Source of the DNA: Ichthyophonus hoferi
Lineage: Eukaryota; Opisthokonta; Ichthyosporea; Ichthyophonida; Ichthyophonidae
Direction: 5' to 3'
Length of the DNA stretch: 24,326 bases
NCBI GenBank assembly: GCA_002751075.1
Contig: NAOQ01000346.1
Location: 4,198-28,523, forward strand
The notes under the pieces were generated by a model. That model had not been told where the DNA came from and did no database searches. It saw only the letters and a program-made list of their open reading frames with translations. Position 1 is the first letter of the stretch. Each line of letters starts with the position of its first letter. A program made the position numbers and the translations under genes. This document shows, piece after piece, positions 1-10,359 of this stretch.

Positions 1-12
1 CTACCTGTCTGT

Positions 13-52
13 AACAAAGTGGCGCAATGGAAGCGTGCTGGGCCCATAATCC
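13..52 (+). pseudogene. 5' half of an initiator tRNA-Met (CAT), truncated
   Basis: About 37 bases match the well conserved 5' part of eukaryotic initiator tRNA-Met. This includes the D-arm/A-box stretch TGGCGCAATGG (20-30) and the 5' anticodon stem with loop CTGGG-CCCATAA (38-49), with anticodon CAT at 45-47. The 3' anticodon strand at 50-54 is TCCTA instead of the usual CCCAG, so the stem pairs poorly. No T arm, B box or acceptor 3' strand follows. The sequence passes at base 55 straight into a long inverted repeat. It is most likely a tRNA gene broken by insertion or rearrangement, or the head of a tRNA-derived short element. It cannot encode a working tRNA as it stands. Confidence 0.75.
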
Positions 53-54
53 TA

Positions 55-252
55 TTAGAATTCATCGCTTCGTTTTAATAAAGTATTATTCTATTGTTTT
101 AGTATTCTCCTCCCTTTATTATGTGCTCTTCAACATTTTCACAATCAATGCATGTGGCGTAGATATAAAAATGTTGAAGAGCACATAATAAAGGGAGGAG
201 AATACTAAAACAATAGAATAATACTTTATTAAAATGAAGCGATGAATTCTAA
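55..252. repeat. Near-perfect 85-bp-arm palindrome (foldback) with 28-base loop
   Basis: The left arm 55-139 is the reverse complement of the right arm 168-252. I found one mismatch (G/A in the CTTCGTTTT / AAAATGAAG part). The loop is 140-167. Such near-identity of the arms means a recent origin or ongoing gene conversion. No ORF lies in the arms. It could be a foldback or MITE-like element, or a locally made inverted duplication. It begins three bases after the tRNA fragment. Confidence 0.9.
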
Positions 253-639
253 CATTACTGATAATATGAATTCTAATACTATCTTACTGTATTATAATTA
301 TTATGGCTTGTCCTATAGATATTTTCTCATTGTGGTGTAATTATTATTGTTGATTCCAGACTGAATAGTAGTTATCTCACTCATGTGTAGGGTAGCAGTC
401 AACTGTTTCCAGCAGAGAAACTTTGTTCAAAGTTGTTGTATCTTTGATAAATTGTGTTTAATCTTTAGAATCCTTTTCTCTGTGTATGAACAGCTCACGT
501 GTCTTTAATATTGTATGAAACCTGGTCTATTGCATTTAAAAATAGACTAATTATTGCTACAAGAAATGAGCCATATATGGAAACACTAATACAAGTTTAT
601 CGAGATAGAATCAGACATCCATAGTGGGTCTCTGTTATC
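253..639. other. Intergenic, no firm feature
   Basis: This is AT-rich single-copy-looking sequence. One plus-strand frame stays open for about 45 codons (487-624), with no start context, splice context or recognised motif. I do not call it a gene. Confidence 0.4.
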
Positions 640-1960
640 TTGCATAATTTATATTAGCCAATACAAATAATTTATAATTAGCTTTTTTTTTTGTTATTGA
701 ACCTAGTTACATTGGTGTTAGCCAAAAGTTTGTACTGGTGATAAAACGCAGTATGAAAGAAAAACAAAAGTCAATAATAGAGGCCCCGCTCACACACACG
801 TGGTCTCAATAGCAAAACACAAAGTTCTCGTAAATGCACACAAGAAAATACTTCGCATTTAATTGTATATAGATGTAATGTACACATCGTTATTGTAATG
901 TCTAATCCACCACTGGCTCTTACAGGATAATCAGTGTCCAGATCGCTCGTTCGTTCAGAGCTCAGAAAACTGCCTACTAACATTTAATAGCGACGATGGT
1001 TATTATTTACGTTGTAGTATATCACCACTTACTGATTGATCTCATTGTGCAATTTTTACATTCGCACCCAAGCCCATCAAAGCGGCTATCCCTTCTGAAT
1101 TAAAACAGAGGTATAATTACTACAGCCAGTTACTTAGAAGGTTGGTATATGGGCCTTCAATAGAACATCTATCACAGCTACTGAGCCTTAAAAACATATC
1201 TGATGGAGTAACTATTACTAACACTGGTTAAGCAATATTAACCACTATCATTTATTTATACAGTTGGGAATCCTGACAGTTGTGGACAAGTTAATAGAAC
1301 TGAAACAGTTTCTGGTAATTATTTAATTGACTGTAGATAATTGCTCTAAGTTATTTTATGAGTTAATTAAATTGTCAGCATTGTAGAACCGAACTCCAAA
1401 CCAGTAAGATCATTGAAGTAAATTCCCGATTAAACTAAAGTAAAAGTGGACAACGTCTTTTCTCTATAGTAATAAGGGAATATAATATACAATAAATAAA
1501 GGAATGAGCTGTAAAACTGTAGTGAGTGGGACAGTCATGAATATTTCGGCAAACTGTATAGCCTTTATTTATTATCACTTCAGAATTAAAAGTTTCCAGT
1601 CTGTCTCAGACAGAACCGTTTTATACTTTCTAAATTTGGTATTATGTATATATATATATAATATTTCAGAACCCGGCATTAAATAATTAGATTATTATTT
1701 CTATATTTATTTTGCCTATGTTGTATATGTATTTATATTTGACGTCATATGTGTTGGTCTTATTATAGATAGAGGTCTATTACATTACATAACATAGTAG
1801 ACTATATGCGGACTAATTATTAAACTGGTCATTACTTACTTCATTGATTATAATTAGTAACAGGTTATCATTAATTAGATAATTAGTTAATTGATTAATT
1901 AATTATAACCATGGTTACTTTGTCTGTGTTGTATATTTAGCTATATTTGACAAATCAATA
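640..1960 (+). repeat. Repeat family U, copy 1 (ORF-bearing repeat, decayed)
   Basis: This is the longest copy of an unnamed family seen several times in the window. Bases 680-1040 match the minus strand of 19390-19040, including TTATTGA(A/G)CCTAGTTACATTGGTGTTA and CAC(A/T)TTGTTATTGTAATGTCTA-like stretches. Bases 770-1040 also match the minus strand of 16900-16630. Bases 1085-1960 match 21135-22310 on the same strand, with diverged but continuous similarity. On the plus strand a frame at 893-940 reads VHIVIVMSNPPLALTG. A frame at about 1060-1230 is open with IPSELKQRYNYYSQLL, and a third at about 1270-1330 reads NPDSCGQVNRTETVSG. The peptide motifs recur in other copies, which suggests an ancestral protein. 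The frames are now interrupted. I do not know the family. Confidence 0.7.
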
Positions 1961-1989
1961 CTAGAGCACAATATATTTCTGTTGTTCCA

Positions 1990-2760
1990 TCTTTAATGGT
2001 TTCCAGTAGTGTTGCAGGCAAAGAGAGCACTGGAACCTGGGAAACACAGGAGAAACTTGCAGAGGAAGACATTTGTGTTTCAATCCCTGGAATTTGCCCA
2101 TTGATAAAAGAATCTGGCAGAATGAGGAAAAGACTGAAGTTAAAAGCCTCTGTGTTCTCACCCAACAAAACTGGGAGGCTAGAAAAAAATTTGCAAGAGA
2201 ACTACAGCAGAAGTCAAATAGAAACACCTTGTATCTCAACAAAAGTGGATTCAACCTACACCCATCCATAAATTATGAATGTTCACTGCTGAACCAAGAT
2301 GCAGCGATAAACGTTCCAGCCAATAGGGGACAAAATAGCTTCTTGTGCATAATCATTTCTTGGGTAGGAATGCAACACCTATATCAAACAGGATGGAGCT
2401 TATAATTCAGACTTATTTGTAAATTGTTTAGAGGCAGCAAATCAGACTGGAATCTTCACAGGAAATCTAATTTTGGTTATGGATAATTGCTGTATACACA
2501 AAAGTGTGCTGGTGAAGCAACATTTGTTAACTTTAAATGTTGAAGTAATGTATTTTCCACTATCTAGTCCAGACTACAATCTATTTGAAAACCCTTTCTC
2601 CAAAATTAAGTCTGTCTTTAGTTTAATTAGACCTAGAGCAACTGAACGTAATCAGTTAGAAATAAACATTACATTGGTTCTAGACAATCTGCAAAACTAC
2701 AATCTAGATAAATATTACGGTTATATGTGGCAGGTACTAGTGCAGGAGATCAGTGGTTTT
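1990..2760 (+). mobile_element. Tc1/mariner-like DNA transposon relic, copy M1
   Basis: A decayed transposase of the IS630/Tc1/mariner DDE group. The N-terminal part (about 1996-2160) resembles the helix-turn-helix region (EKLAEEDICVSIPGICPLIK). The catalytic core follows in a second frame with LYLNKSGFNLHP and VPANRGQNSFLC (about 2225-2345). A third frame, 2473-2640, carries VMDNCCIHKS (second catalytic Asp) and SSPDYNLFENPFSKIK (third catalytic acid position). The reading frame breaks at least twice. The position of the first catalytic Asp is Asn (AAC). No terminal inverted repeat was found at the left, so the 5' end looks truncated. It is paired tail-to-tail with copy M2. Confidence 0.85.
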
Positions 2761-2829
2761 GATTATTTTGTTATTTTATCTTCTATTCTTGTTAACATAT
2801 TTTTAAAATCTTTCAATATATTCTTAAAA

Positions 2830-3455
2830 TATCCTGTAAAATTAACAAATATTGCCTCACCATCACACTTTTGTGTATACAGCAATTATCCATAACCAAA
2901 ATTGAATTTTCTTTGAAGATTCCCGTCTGATTTGCTGCCTCTAAAAAAACTACGAATGAGCTTGAATTATAAGCTCCATCCTGTATGACAGTGTTGCATT
3001 TCTACCCAGTAAATAATTGCACACAAAAAGGCATTTTGTCCCTTATTGGCTGGAACGTTTATCACCATATCTTGGTTCAGTAGTGAATATCCATAATTTA
3101 TGGATGGGTGTAGGTTGAATCCGCTTTCATTGAGATACAGGATGTTTCTATTTGACTTTTGCTGTAGTTCTCTTGTAAACTGTTTCCTAGCTTCCCACTT
3201 CTGTTTGATGGGAACAACAAAGGCCTTTAACTTCATTTTTTTTTCATTCTGCCAGACTCTTTCACATAGATATAAGGTTTGATCTGAATTCAGTCTCGCT
3301 ACATTCATGTGTTTAGGATGATATATATTAACCACTCTGTGGTTGAGATTGGGCTTTTAGTTTGACTACCCTATAGTTTGCCACCAGACATGGGTCATTT
3401 TCAGGGTAATGGTTTAAGATAAATCATGTTATGTTTACCCTTTTTTTTACTGTTT
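2830..3455 (-). mobile_element. Tc1/mariner-like DNA transposon relic, copy M2
   Basis: Same family as M1, in opposite orientation, visibly close to it in nucleotide sequence over about 400 bp (M1 2110-2520 against M2 3235-2840). The minus-strand ORF 3335-2967 (122 codons) carries WEARKQFTRELQQKSNRN, LYLNESGFNLHP and VPANKGQNAFLC. Past its stop the VMDNCCIHKSV motif can still be read at about 2895-2865. The first catalytic Asp position is again Asn (AAT). Upstream of the ORF the element runs to an apparent end with AGGGTAAACAT at about 3447-3437 on the minus strand. A matching end occurs at 11146. The C-terminal third of the transposase is missing. Confidence 0.85.
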
Positions 3456-4089
3456 CGACCAAGACAGTCCCAAAGAAACAGAGGAGAATTTGATAAACTG
3501 AAGCAACACAGTCTAAAGAATATAAAATCATTATATTTCTTAAAACTAGAAAACCGATTATAAGAAAGGATTCGATCATTTGTTCAATTGTTGTGTATAT
3601 GATATTATAATTTAATTAGATGATACATATTGTATACTATTTTTCAATTAAAAGTATCATCTGACTTATTCCCAACATTTTGTCCAGTTACTTGTTTACT
3701 ACATCAGTCACTATGAGTTTACACTTAGCTCTTAGCTAAAATGGGGTCATGATATTAGTGTTTTAAAATAAAGTACATTGCTATTAGCTATTTTAATTGG
3801 TTTTAATTGGTCTTAATAACAATTGATCATCTTGTAAATTTTAAGATTAGTAATTAATAAATGACGGTAAATAGGGGTAATTTTTTAATGCAGTAATACT
3901 CGAGCCAAAAAAAAAAAGCAGTAAAAATAATACTATAATAAATATAGTTAATAGAATATAATCTTATAAAATGGCGAATTGTGCCGATATAGATTGATAT
4001 GTATATTTTGTTTTGCTATTTTGCTAGTATACACAGATTACATCCAATAAAAATAATCCTTTAGGATATAAATTTTATCCAATATAAAG
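3456..4089. other. Intergenic AT-rich DNA, nothing recognised
   Basis: No ORF longer than about 40 codons with any motif, no RNA gene and no notable repeat was seen. There is a short A-run at about 3907. Confidence 0.5.
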
Positions 4090-4356
4090 TATGAGCAACT
4101 CCTTTAGCTCGTGTAAACAAAGTTTTTGGGAATAATCCCGTTTTAATTGTGGACAATTGTTCAATCCATCATTCCGAAAGTGTCACTTATATTCTCAGAA
4201 ATATGCGTATTGAATATAAATTTCCATCTCCGTACTCCTCGGAGATCAATCAAATAGAGAACGTGTTTTCAATGATCAAGCTAAGACTTAACGCCATAAG
4301 ATCTCATGCTCAGACAAGAACTGTTTATGAAAATAAACAGGGCGGAACCTCATGAT
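4090..4356 (+). mobile_element. Fragment of a second DDE transposase (IS630/Tc1-like), M3
   Basis: One open frame, about 4100-4354, covers the second half of a DDE catalytic core. It reads VLIVDNCSIHHSESV with the second catalytic Asp in VDN, followed about 35 residues later by PSPYSSEINQIENVFSMIK. There the Glu of SEINQIE sits where most Tc1/mariner relatives have D or E. The N-terminal DNA-binding domain and first Asp are absent, so this is a truncated relic. Its sequence differs from M1/M2 (VMDNCCIHKS, SSPDYNLFE), so it belongs to another subfamily. No terminal repeats were identified. Confidence 0.75.
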
Positions 4357-5283
4357 TTTTATTTAAAAAAAAAATTGGGAACATTTTACTTATGTTCATG
4401 TTAATTACACACATACGTCGACTTACATGTGCTTTATTATCTACTAAATTATATATAAACAAATCAATTATACTCTCATTAATACGCAGTCTTTATATAT
4501 TCTGATTTTTCTTCATATTTCACCTTTTCAATTTTCACAAAACTCTCATACATTGAGACAAATTTTCCGTAGGTTTTTGGGACGATTCCATATATTTTTG
4601 AAGCCATTCCCCATATTTTTAGGACCATTCCCTAAAGAATACAATAAAAAGAATTAATTACATTGGCTAATCTAATATAAATTTTATTTTATAATTATAA
4701 TGATGCAATAAAAATAAATATTAACCCCTGAAAATTTCGTTGTAGAATCTTTTTGGTCTAATCTTTCTATTAATACTAGATAAATATATACATATATATA
4801 ATATAAAATGAATTAGAGAGAGCTTGAATTGGTTTATAAGTCTATTTCTATTTTAAATTATTTTTAAATATAAATTTAATATATATTACTTATAGGGTTA
4901 TTAGATAATTGATTCTTAAAAGATAAAACAAAAATTAATGTACCAGAATTTTGATTATTTTATCAAGAAAAATTTCATTCATTTATTTACCCAATTAGAC
5001 ACTAATTATAATGCCTATGCAACAAATAAAATTAATTCTTAATATTAATTGGCTAAAGCAATAGGATTAATATGCAATTAATGGCATCCGATCCGAATAA
5101 AAAACATCATTATCCTTTAAGCTTTTATTTTTATGATAAGCCACAAATACATACATGCATCTATAACATAAATATATGTATAATAATAATAATAGTGGTA
5201 TATTAATTTTAATTCTATCACATATTTCTCTTATATAACAATATAATAGCATATTAATATATTAATATAATAATATAACAAAG
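4357..5283. other. Intergenic AT-rich DNA upstream of the Rab gene
   Basis: It holds no supported gene. A short internal repetition of an ATTCC-CATATTTTT-like unit occurs at about 4585-4632. The last 150 bases are extremely AT-rich (TATAACATAAATATATG, AATATATTAATATAATAA) and would include the Rab gene promoter, but no specific element can be named. Confidence 0.45.
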
Positions 5284-8008
5284 ATGGCTAATAATAGTAA
5301 TTCTCAATATAAAATCGTTCTTTTGGGTGAGGGGTGTGTGGGTAAAACCTCTGTAATGATTCGTTACTGTCACGATACTTTCAATGAGAAACATATATCT
5401 ACCTTACAGGTATATATTAATACATACAGAGGTTTAGATATACATGCCATGCAAACGATCCAATGCACACACATACAAATATACCTACAATACTGTACAG
5501 TATATATATATATATATACACCCATTCATATATGTATATTAAACATAAATATGTACAATGTAAAGAATATAATACCTCCAAACTGCAAACATACCTACAA
5601 ACAAACCTACATTGCTATATCGTATATATACACATACATACACACGTACACACAAATATATCATTTATTTATTTTATCTGTCTCTTTTATCTATTACTCG
5701 AACTATATACCTCTATTTATCTTTACCCTTTTGAATATTATGATTACTTGTATATTTTTCCCTGTTTATTTGTTATGTAGTTGAATTCATGTATTTAATA
5801 GAATTAGTATTATATAATGTATATAATTCAATATACTATATATAATATAGTATAATATAATAAACATATTCTGTCCTATAAAATGCTCTCTATTTAATTT
5901 AGTTCTACATCTTTTCTTTCTATCTTTATTGTTAAATACACACACATTTATATAGCCTAACATACTAAAGTAGTTATAGTATACACCAACACATTAAAAT
6001 TAATATTTTAACTCTGTGCAACCACAGGCTTCTTTCCTCAATAAAACCATTACAGTTGATAGGCAGACAGTCACGCTTAATATATGGGACACAGCAGGGC
6101 AGGAAAGATTTCATGCCCTGGGACCAATTTACTATAGGGAGAGTAATGGTGCTATCTTAGTGTATGATATTACAGATGAGGTAAATAGTTGTGTATATGT
6201 ATTATGGTATGGTATATAAGATAGTAGATAGGATAATATATAGTTAGTATGATACTACTACTATGCTCTTAACCCATTATACATATCCCACACAGTATTT
6301 TCTACATAACATAACATACCTATACTATATATAAACACGAATTTCATTATACCCAACCTTCCACATAAATTACCTGATTAACCTAATTAGCCTAATTACA
6401 GGATTCATTTACTCGTGTCCAATCATGGGTTAAAGAGCTACAAACCATATTAGGGTCTAATGTCTGCATGATTATAGTGGGTAATAAATCTGATTTGGAA
6501 AACGATAGAGTAGTCGCACAGAGTGACGCGCTAAGGTGGGATTGTGTGGTGTTACAATACACTACAATACAATATAATATAATATAATACCAATACAATA
6601 AAATACAATAAAAATTCCAATATAATAAAATACATTACATTACAATACATTACATTACATTATAATACAGATTTGGCATATATGTATATATAGTAGGGCC
6701 AGTGTATACTGCAATGTAATGTAATGTATTTTATTATATTAGAATTTTTATTGTATTGTATTGTGTTGTGTTGTATACTTTTTTGTTTTTTATTGTATTG
6801 TATTGCGCTGTATAGGATTGGACTGGATTGTATTAAGTTATATTATATTCTATTGCCTCATATTACATTTCATTATATCATACTATATCATGCTATACCA
6901 CATGCATTCACCTGGATATATTATGATGAGTTCTAATCCTATCACATACAGCTATTCTGAATCCGTGGGTGCTGGATATATTGAAACATCAGCAAAACAT
7001 AATATTGGAATAGATAAATTATTTGAAACACTGACTAAGCGTACGTATAGTAGAATTGTAGTATGGTAGTGTGTGGGATAGTATAATAGTTTGTATGATA
7101 ATATGTAGGATAAGGTAATAGTACACTGGTGGTAGATTATGTATATTAATATGTGGGATAAGGTAATAAATAGTACAATAGTAGGATAGCATGGTAGTTG
7201 GTAGTATGTATGATCGAATTATAGTGGAATAATATGGATGTATAGTAGGATAATGTGGCGATGGAATATTGGTATAGTTTTATGGATAAAGGTTTGGATT
7301 ATATTATATTATGCTATATTATACCATACCATATTATATTATAGTCTACTATATTATCTTTTAATATACTGTATTGTACTATACCTTACTCTCCTTTATT
7401 ATACTAAGCCATACTATATCATAACATGCTATACTATATTATACTATACTATATTATACTATACTTTATTATACTACACCATACTATATTATCCTATACT
7501 ATATTATATTATACTATATTATTTAATACCTTACTATACTATACTATACTATATTATATTATATTATCTTTAAATGCAATTCTCCTCAACCATCTATCCC
7601 ACCTGATTTGTGTATTACTAATTGGGTAATAGTTGCAACTAAACTGAGTAAAGTGGTGATAATGATTGGATTGGTTAGCATGCAGGATGTACACATGCAT
7701 ATTATATACATATATAAGTGCATAATAAAATAACCAAATAAAGTAAATTACCAGTGATGCTATAATAATGTCACAGGTATGGTGCAAGCACGTCGTGAAA
7801 AACCAAGCATTGATATCAGAGATTATGGTCATGGATTGGTATTGGCTGAGGATGAGGTAATAGTACATATATAGAAATAAGTGTTATGATGGTACTAATA
7901 GCAATAGTAATAGTAGTTAAATTAACATCAATAGGAATAATAAATAATACTCATAGTATTGCTAGTAGTTATGGTATAGTAAGAGTAATAGTTGTTGTAA
8001 TTGCTATT

Positions 8009-8043
<35 letters not shown>

Positions 8044-8198
8044 TGTGATAGGCATAATAATATTTATAGTAATAGTAATAGTAATGATAATGATGCTAAT
8101 AATAACTATATACATAGAGATGTTAATACTATCCATTCTATTTCTCTCTATTCTCCCTCCAGGAACCAATTGAAACACCCAATAGAGGCTGCTGCTAA
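5284..8198 (+). CDS. RAB21: Rab21-like small GTPase, six exons
   Basis: A vesicle-traffic GTPase. Rab21 in animals acts on early endosomes and in integrin endocytosis. Exons: 5284-5409, 6028-6180, 6402-6535, 6952-7040, 7777-7856, 8163-8198. All introns are GT-AG and all joins keep phase, giving 205 residues, the normal Rab length. G1 is [11 protein letters not shown] (residues 13-23). The switch I Thr is T40 in HISTLQ. G3 is WDTAGQE (62-68), followed by [16 protein letters not shown], a strong Rab21 signature. G4 is NKSD (121-124) and G5 is ETSAK (149-153). The C terminus ends RGCC, a double-cysteine prenylation site without the few residues that follow CC in vertebrate Rab21. The start ATG is in a good AAAGATGG context. 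No damage is seen. The hypervariable tail is short. Family assignment is from memory of the Rab21 sequence. Rab5/Rab22-type alternatives lack the GEGCVGKTS and [10 protein letters not shown] block. Confidence 0.95.
5410..6027 (+). other. Intron 1 of the Rab21-like gene
   Basis: The donor is CAG|GTATAT and the acceptor CCACAG|GCT, in phase 0. It contains a short TA microsatellite (about 5499-5519) and CA/TA-rich simple sequence. Open frames in it are low-complexity and not genes. Confidence 0.85.
6545..6800. repeat. Large hairpin-forming inverted repeat inside Rab21 intron 3
   Basis: Bases 6605-6643 are the reverse complement of 6716-6754 with one mismatch over 39 bases. Weaker complementarity continues outward, with ACAATAC repeats on the left and GTATTGTGTTGT repeats on the right. 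The 72-base centre (6644-6715) is not part of the strict arms. In the pre-mRNA this would fold into a long hairpin within the 416-base intron 6536-6951. Confidence 0.85.
7295..7572. repeat. Degenerate TATTATACTATAC tandem tract in Rab21 intron 4
   Basis: About 280 bases are made almost wholly of interspersed 5-base steps (ACTAT / ATTAT). Neighbouring parts of the same intron carry the purine-side version (TAGTATGGTAG..., TAGGATAATATG, about 7045-7260). Open frames here are tyrosine/leucine-rich artefacts of the repeat. Confidence 0.85.
8009..8043. repeat. (AAT)n microsatellite in Rab21 intron 5
   Basis: About eleven uninterrupted AAT units, flanked by looser AATAGT repeats (7895-8105). It lies between the last two coding exons. 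Confidence 0.9.
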
Positions 8199-8970
8199 CC
8201 TAGGTAGCTTTTGATTGCATGTTGTATTTATAACCCAGTATAAATCCAATTATAAAAGGGTATATATGAGTCATAAAATAGCGAATGACATAGAAAGGGA
8301 TTTACTTTATGTCTATATATGGCTAATCAGTATTGCCCTGGGGGTTGTTTTGTCTCTTCATCTATCTATATACCTATAACTGAGTATATTCTGAGTTATT
8401 AATAATCACTATGTGTGGTATAACAGATTCCGTATATAGATGTATGATTATGATACTTGACCAATCATAATGGATAAACTCAAAATCAATGCGCATTAGA
8501 TTAAATTAGATTATCCATTAAAACTAATGTTACAATAATATTGACTTAAGCCTTTATAGTCATTGGCTATTAACAGGAAAATCTATCTTTAAAATAAAAC
8601 CATCTGTGATGGAAATGTATATAATAGAGAATATATTGGAATCCTGTATATAGCCAAAGGTTTGAACCAATTACTTCCATCTACAAAACCGATTGTCATG
8701 TCATACATGTATATATGTCCTGCCTAATATGGTTACATGCACAGCATGGGTTAGCATAGTTATAATTAAAATTAATTGTAATGATTACAAGTATTAATGG
8801 GCACACATGGATTGCTAATTCATTACAGTCACGAGATTCACAAGGTCTGGACCAATGACCATATTAATCATTATAACAACCTAATTATTGATGTAAAAAT
8901 ATGCAATTGATTACTGTCATTTTATCATTACTCAGCTTACCATCATAAATAAGCAACCAATTCACATAAT
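8199..8970 (+). other. Probable 3' UTR and intergenic DNA after Rab21
   Basis: No coding signal was found. An AATAAA at 8593-8598 could be the poly(A) signal of the Rab gene, about 395 bases after the stop. Nothing else was recognised. Confidence 0.35.
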
Positions 8971-8987
8971 TAGATTTAGAAGTAGCC

Positions 8988-10280
8988 ATGGAGATATTTA
9001 TTACCTCATATTTGGAACATGATAACAGGATAAAAAAGGCTTCTACCAAAGGATCTCATATAGTAAAATGGTCCAAAGATTTGACCGGTGAGTTAGTGAT
9101 TAGTAATGCTTTGTGCCATATTTAGTCCCAATTTACTAATGCTCAGAAAAGTTCCTCCCATATTTGCTAATCATACATCATACAATTGACCAATACAATT
9201 CACGGAAGACCACTGAGGCCCACTAGAATTATCTGATCTTATGTCAATGATCTAATACTATTGCGTCCTCACTTTGATGGCTTGCTAATTAATTTCCTCA
9301 TTAATGCATAATACAAGTGTTTAATTACTTGGTTGGGAACTTACGTTACTCAATAAACTAATGAGACCAATTATTTAATTACTTCATGGTCTGCTGTTAT
9401 CAGAACTTCGACTGATCTGCATATTCATTTTGAGTTTTCAGTCTTGCAATAGATTCATACCATGGCCCACAATGTGTGATGAAAGTGTTATGCACTGAAG
9501 GGAAAACAGTCATGAATATTTCAGATATTAGTTATATAGTTGTTGGCTCAGGTCAATATTAGCATTTGAGATAACTGTATTATCGAATAGGAACTCGATA
9601 TAATTGTTCTCGCTCCATGTATGACAGTAACATATTGTCCAATGAGTATTCAAGGAATCATTGAACATTTAGAGGCTCAATGCTACATAAACAATAAATA
9701 TTTATACAAACATCATGAAGTATTTGGCTAAACACTTGTAGGGGTTGAAATACTTCAGCATGAGATAGCATGACGTTGGCGTTGGCCAAAAATTGTAGGA
9801 AAAAATTGAATCATTTTATGATCCCGATTAACGGTCCAAAATAATAGCTCCAACAGGTCCAAGGGAGTCTGGTTACTTTGGTTGCTTTGTTACCTTTATT
9901 AATAGATCAGCTCCCACAAATAAATCGCACAATCTCAATAGGTTAATTTTTTTATGGTGCACAACAAATGAATGTTCACATTGCCAATAAATTAACGTCA
10001 TTCCTGGGAACTTATTACGTGTTCTATTTTCCAACTGTATTAATTAAGATCATAAGGAAACTATAAAATTTTAGTATATTTTGATTTTAAAAATACTAGT
10101 TATTGTTTGAAATAATAATCTTAACAGCATAACACTAATTTATTGCGTTCCTTAGGTATGTGCACACGTGATGTCCAAATAAACCGTACGATTAGATGTT
10201 ATCCAATTAAAGGCTTTAACTCAGCTCCACCAACCATAACGGTATATAATATTAAAGATAAGCTCTCAATTACTCTGTAA
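8988..10280 (+). CDS. Candidate small two-exon gene, unrecognised product
   Basis: Exon 8988-9087 starts at an ATG in GTAGCCATGG context and reads MEIFITSYLEHDNRIKK onward. It ends in a strong donor, CCG|GTGAGT, phase 1. The next exon that fits in phase is 10156-10280, after the acceptor TTCCTTAG. It reads CTRDVQINRTIRCYPIK and later SAPPTITVYNIKDKLSITL, ending at TAA 10278-10280. Together they would give 74 residues. The frame is also open a little upstream of the ATG (from 8974, after an AG), so this may be an internal exon of a longer gene. The 1,068-base intron is longer than others here, and exons could be missing. No family was recognised. This rests only on phase and splice-site agreement. 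Confidence 0.3.
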
Positions 10281-10359
10281 TACGTAGATTACGGATCAAA
10301 AGCCAGATGTCAGAATGGCTTAAAAGCCTCGTGCTTATACTAAAAACTTACTACCTACT

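Noticed and set aside
55-252. A microRNA-like hairpin precursor
   Set aside because: Arms of 85 bases with near-perfect pairing are much longer and more perfect than typical animal precursors. A foldback element or inverted duplication fits better.
5067-5252. Minus-strand 61-codon ORF before the Rab21 start
   Set aside because: AT-driven composition (Tyr, Leu, Ile), no motif, and it lies in the presumed promoter region of the Rab gene.
7238-7629. Long Tyr/Leu-rich open frames in the middle of the Rab21 gene
   Set aside because: They are translations of the ACTAT/ATTAT satellite in intron 4, in more than one frame at once.
7886-8178. Ile/Val-rich open frames on both strands
   Set aside because: Products of AAT/AGT repeats in intron 5. 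The real coding exon starts at 8163 in another frame context.
9425-9560. Stretch reading TVMNISDISYIVVGSGQ, possibly another family U block
   Set aside because: It resembles TVMNIS at 1535 and loosely the ITTI.Y.IG...CGQ block, but the shared sequence is too short and lacks the cysteine. Left unassigned.
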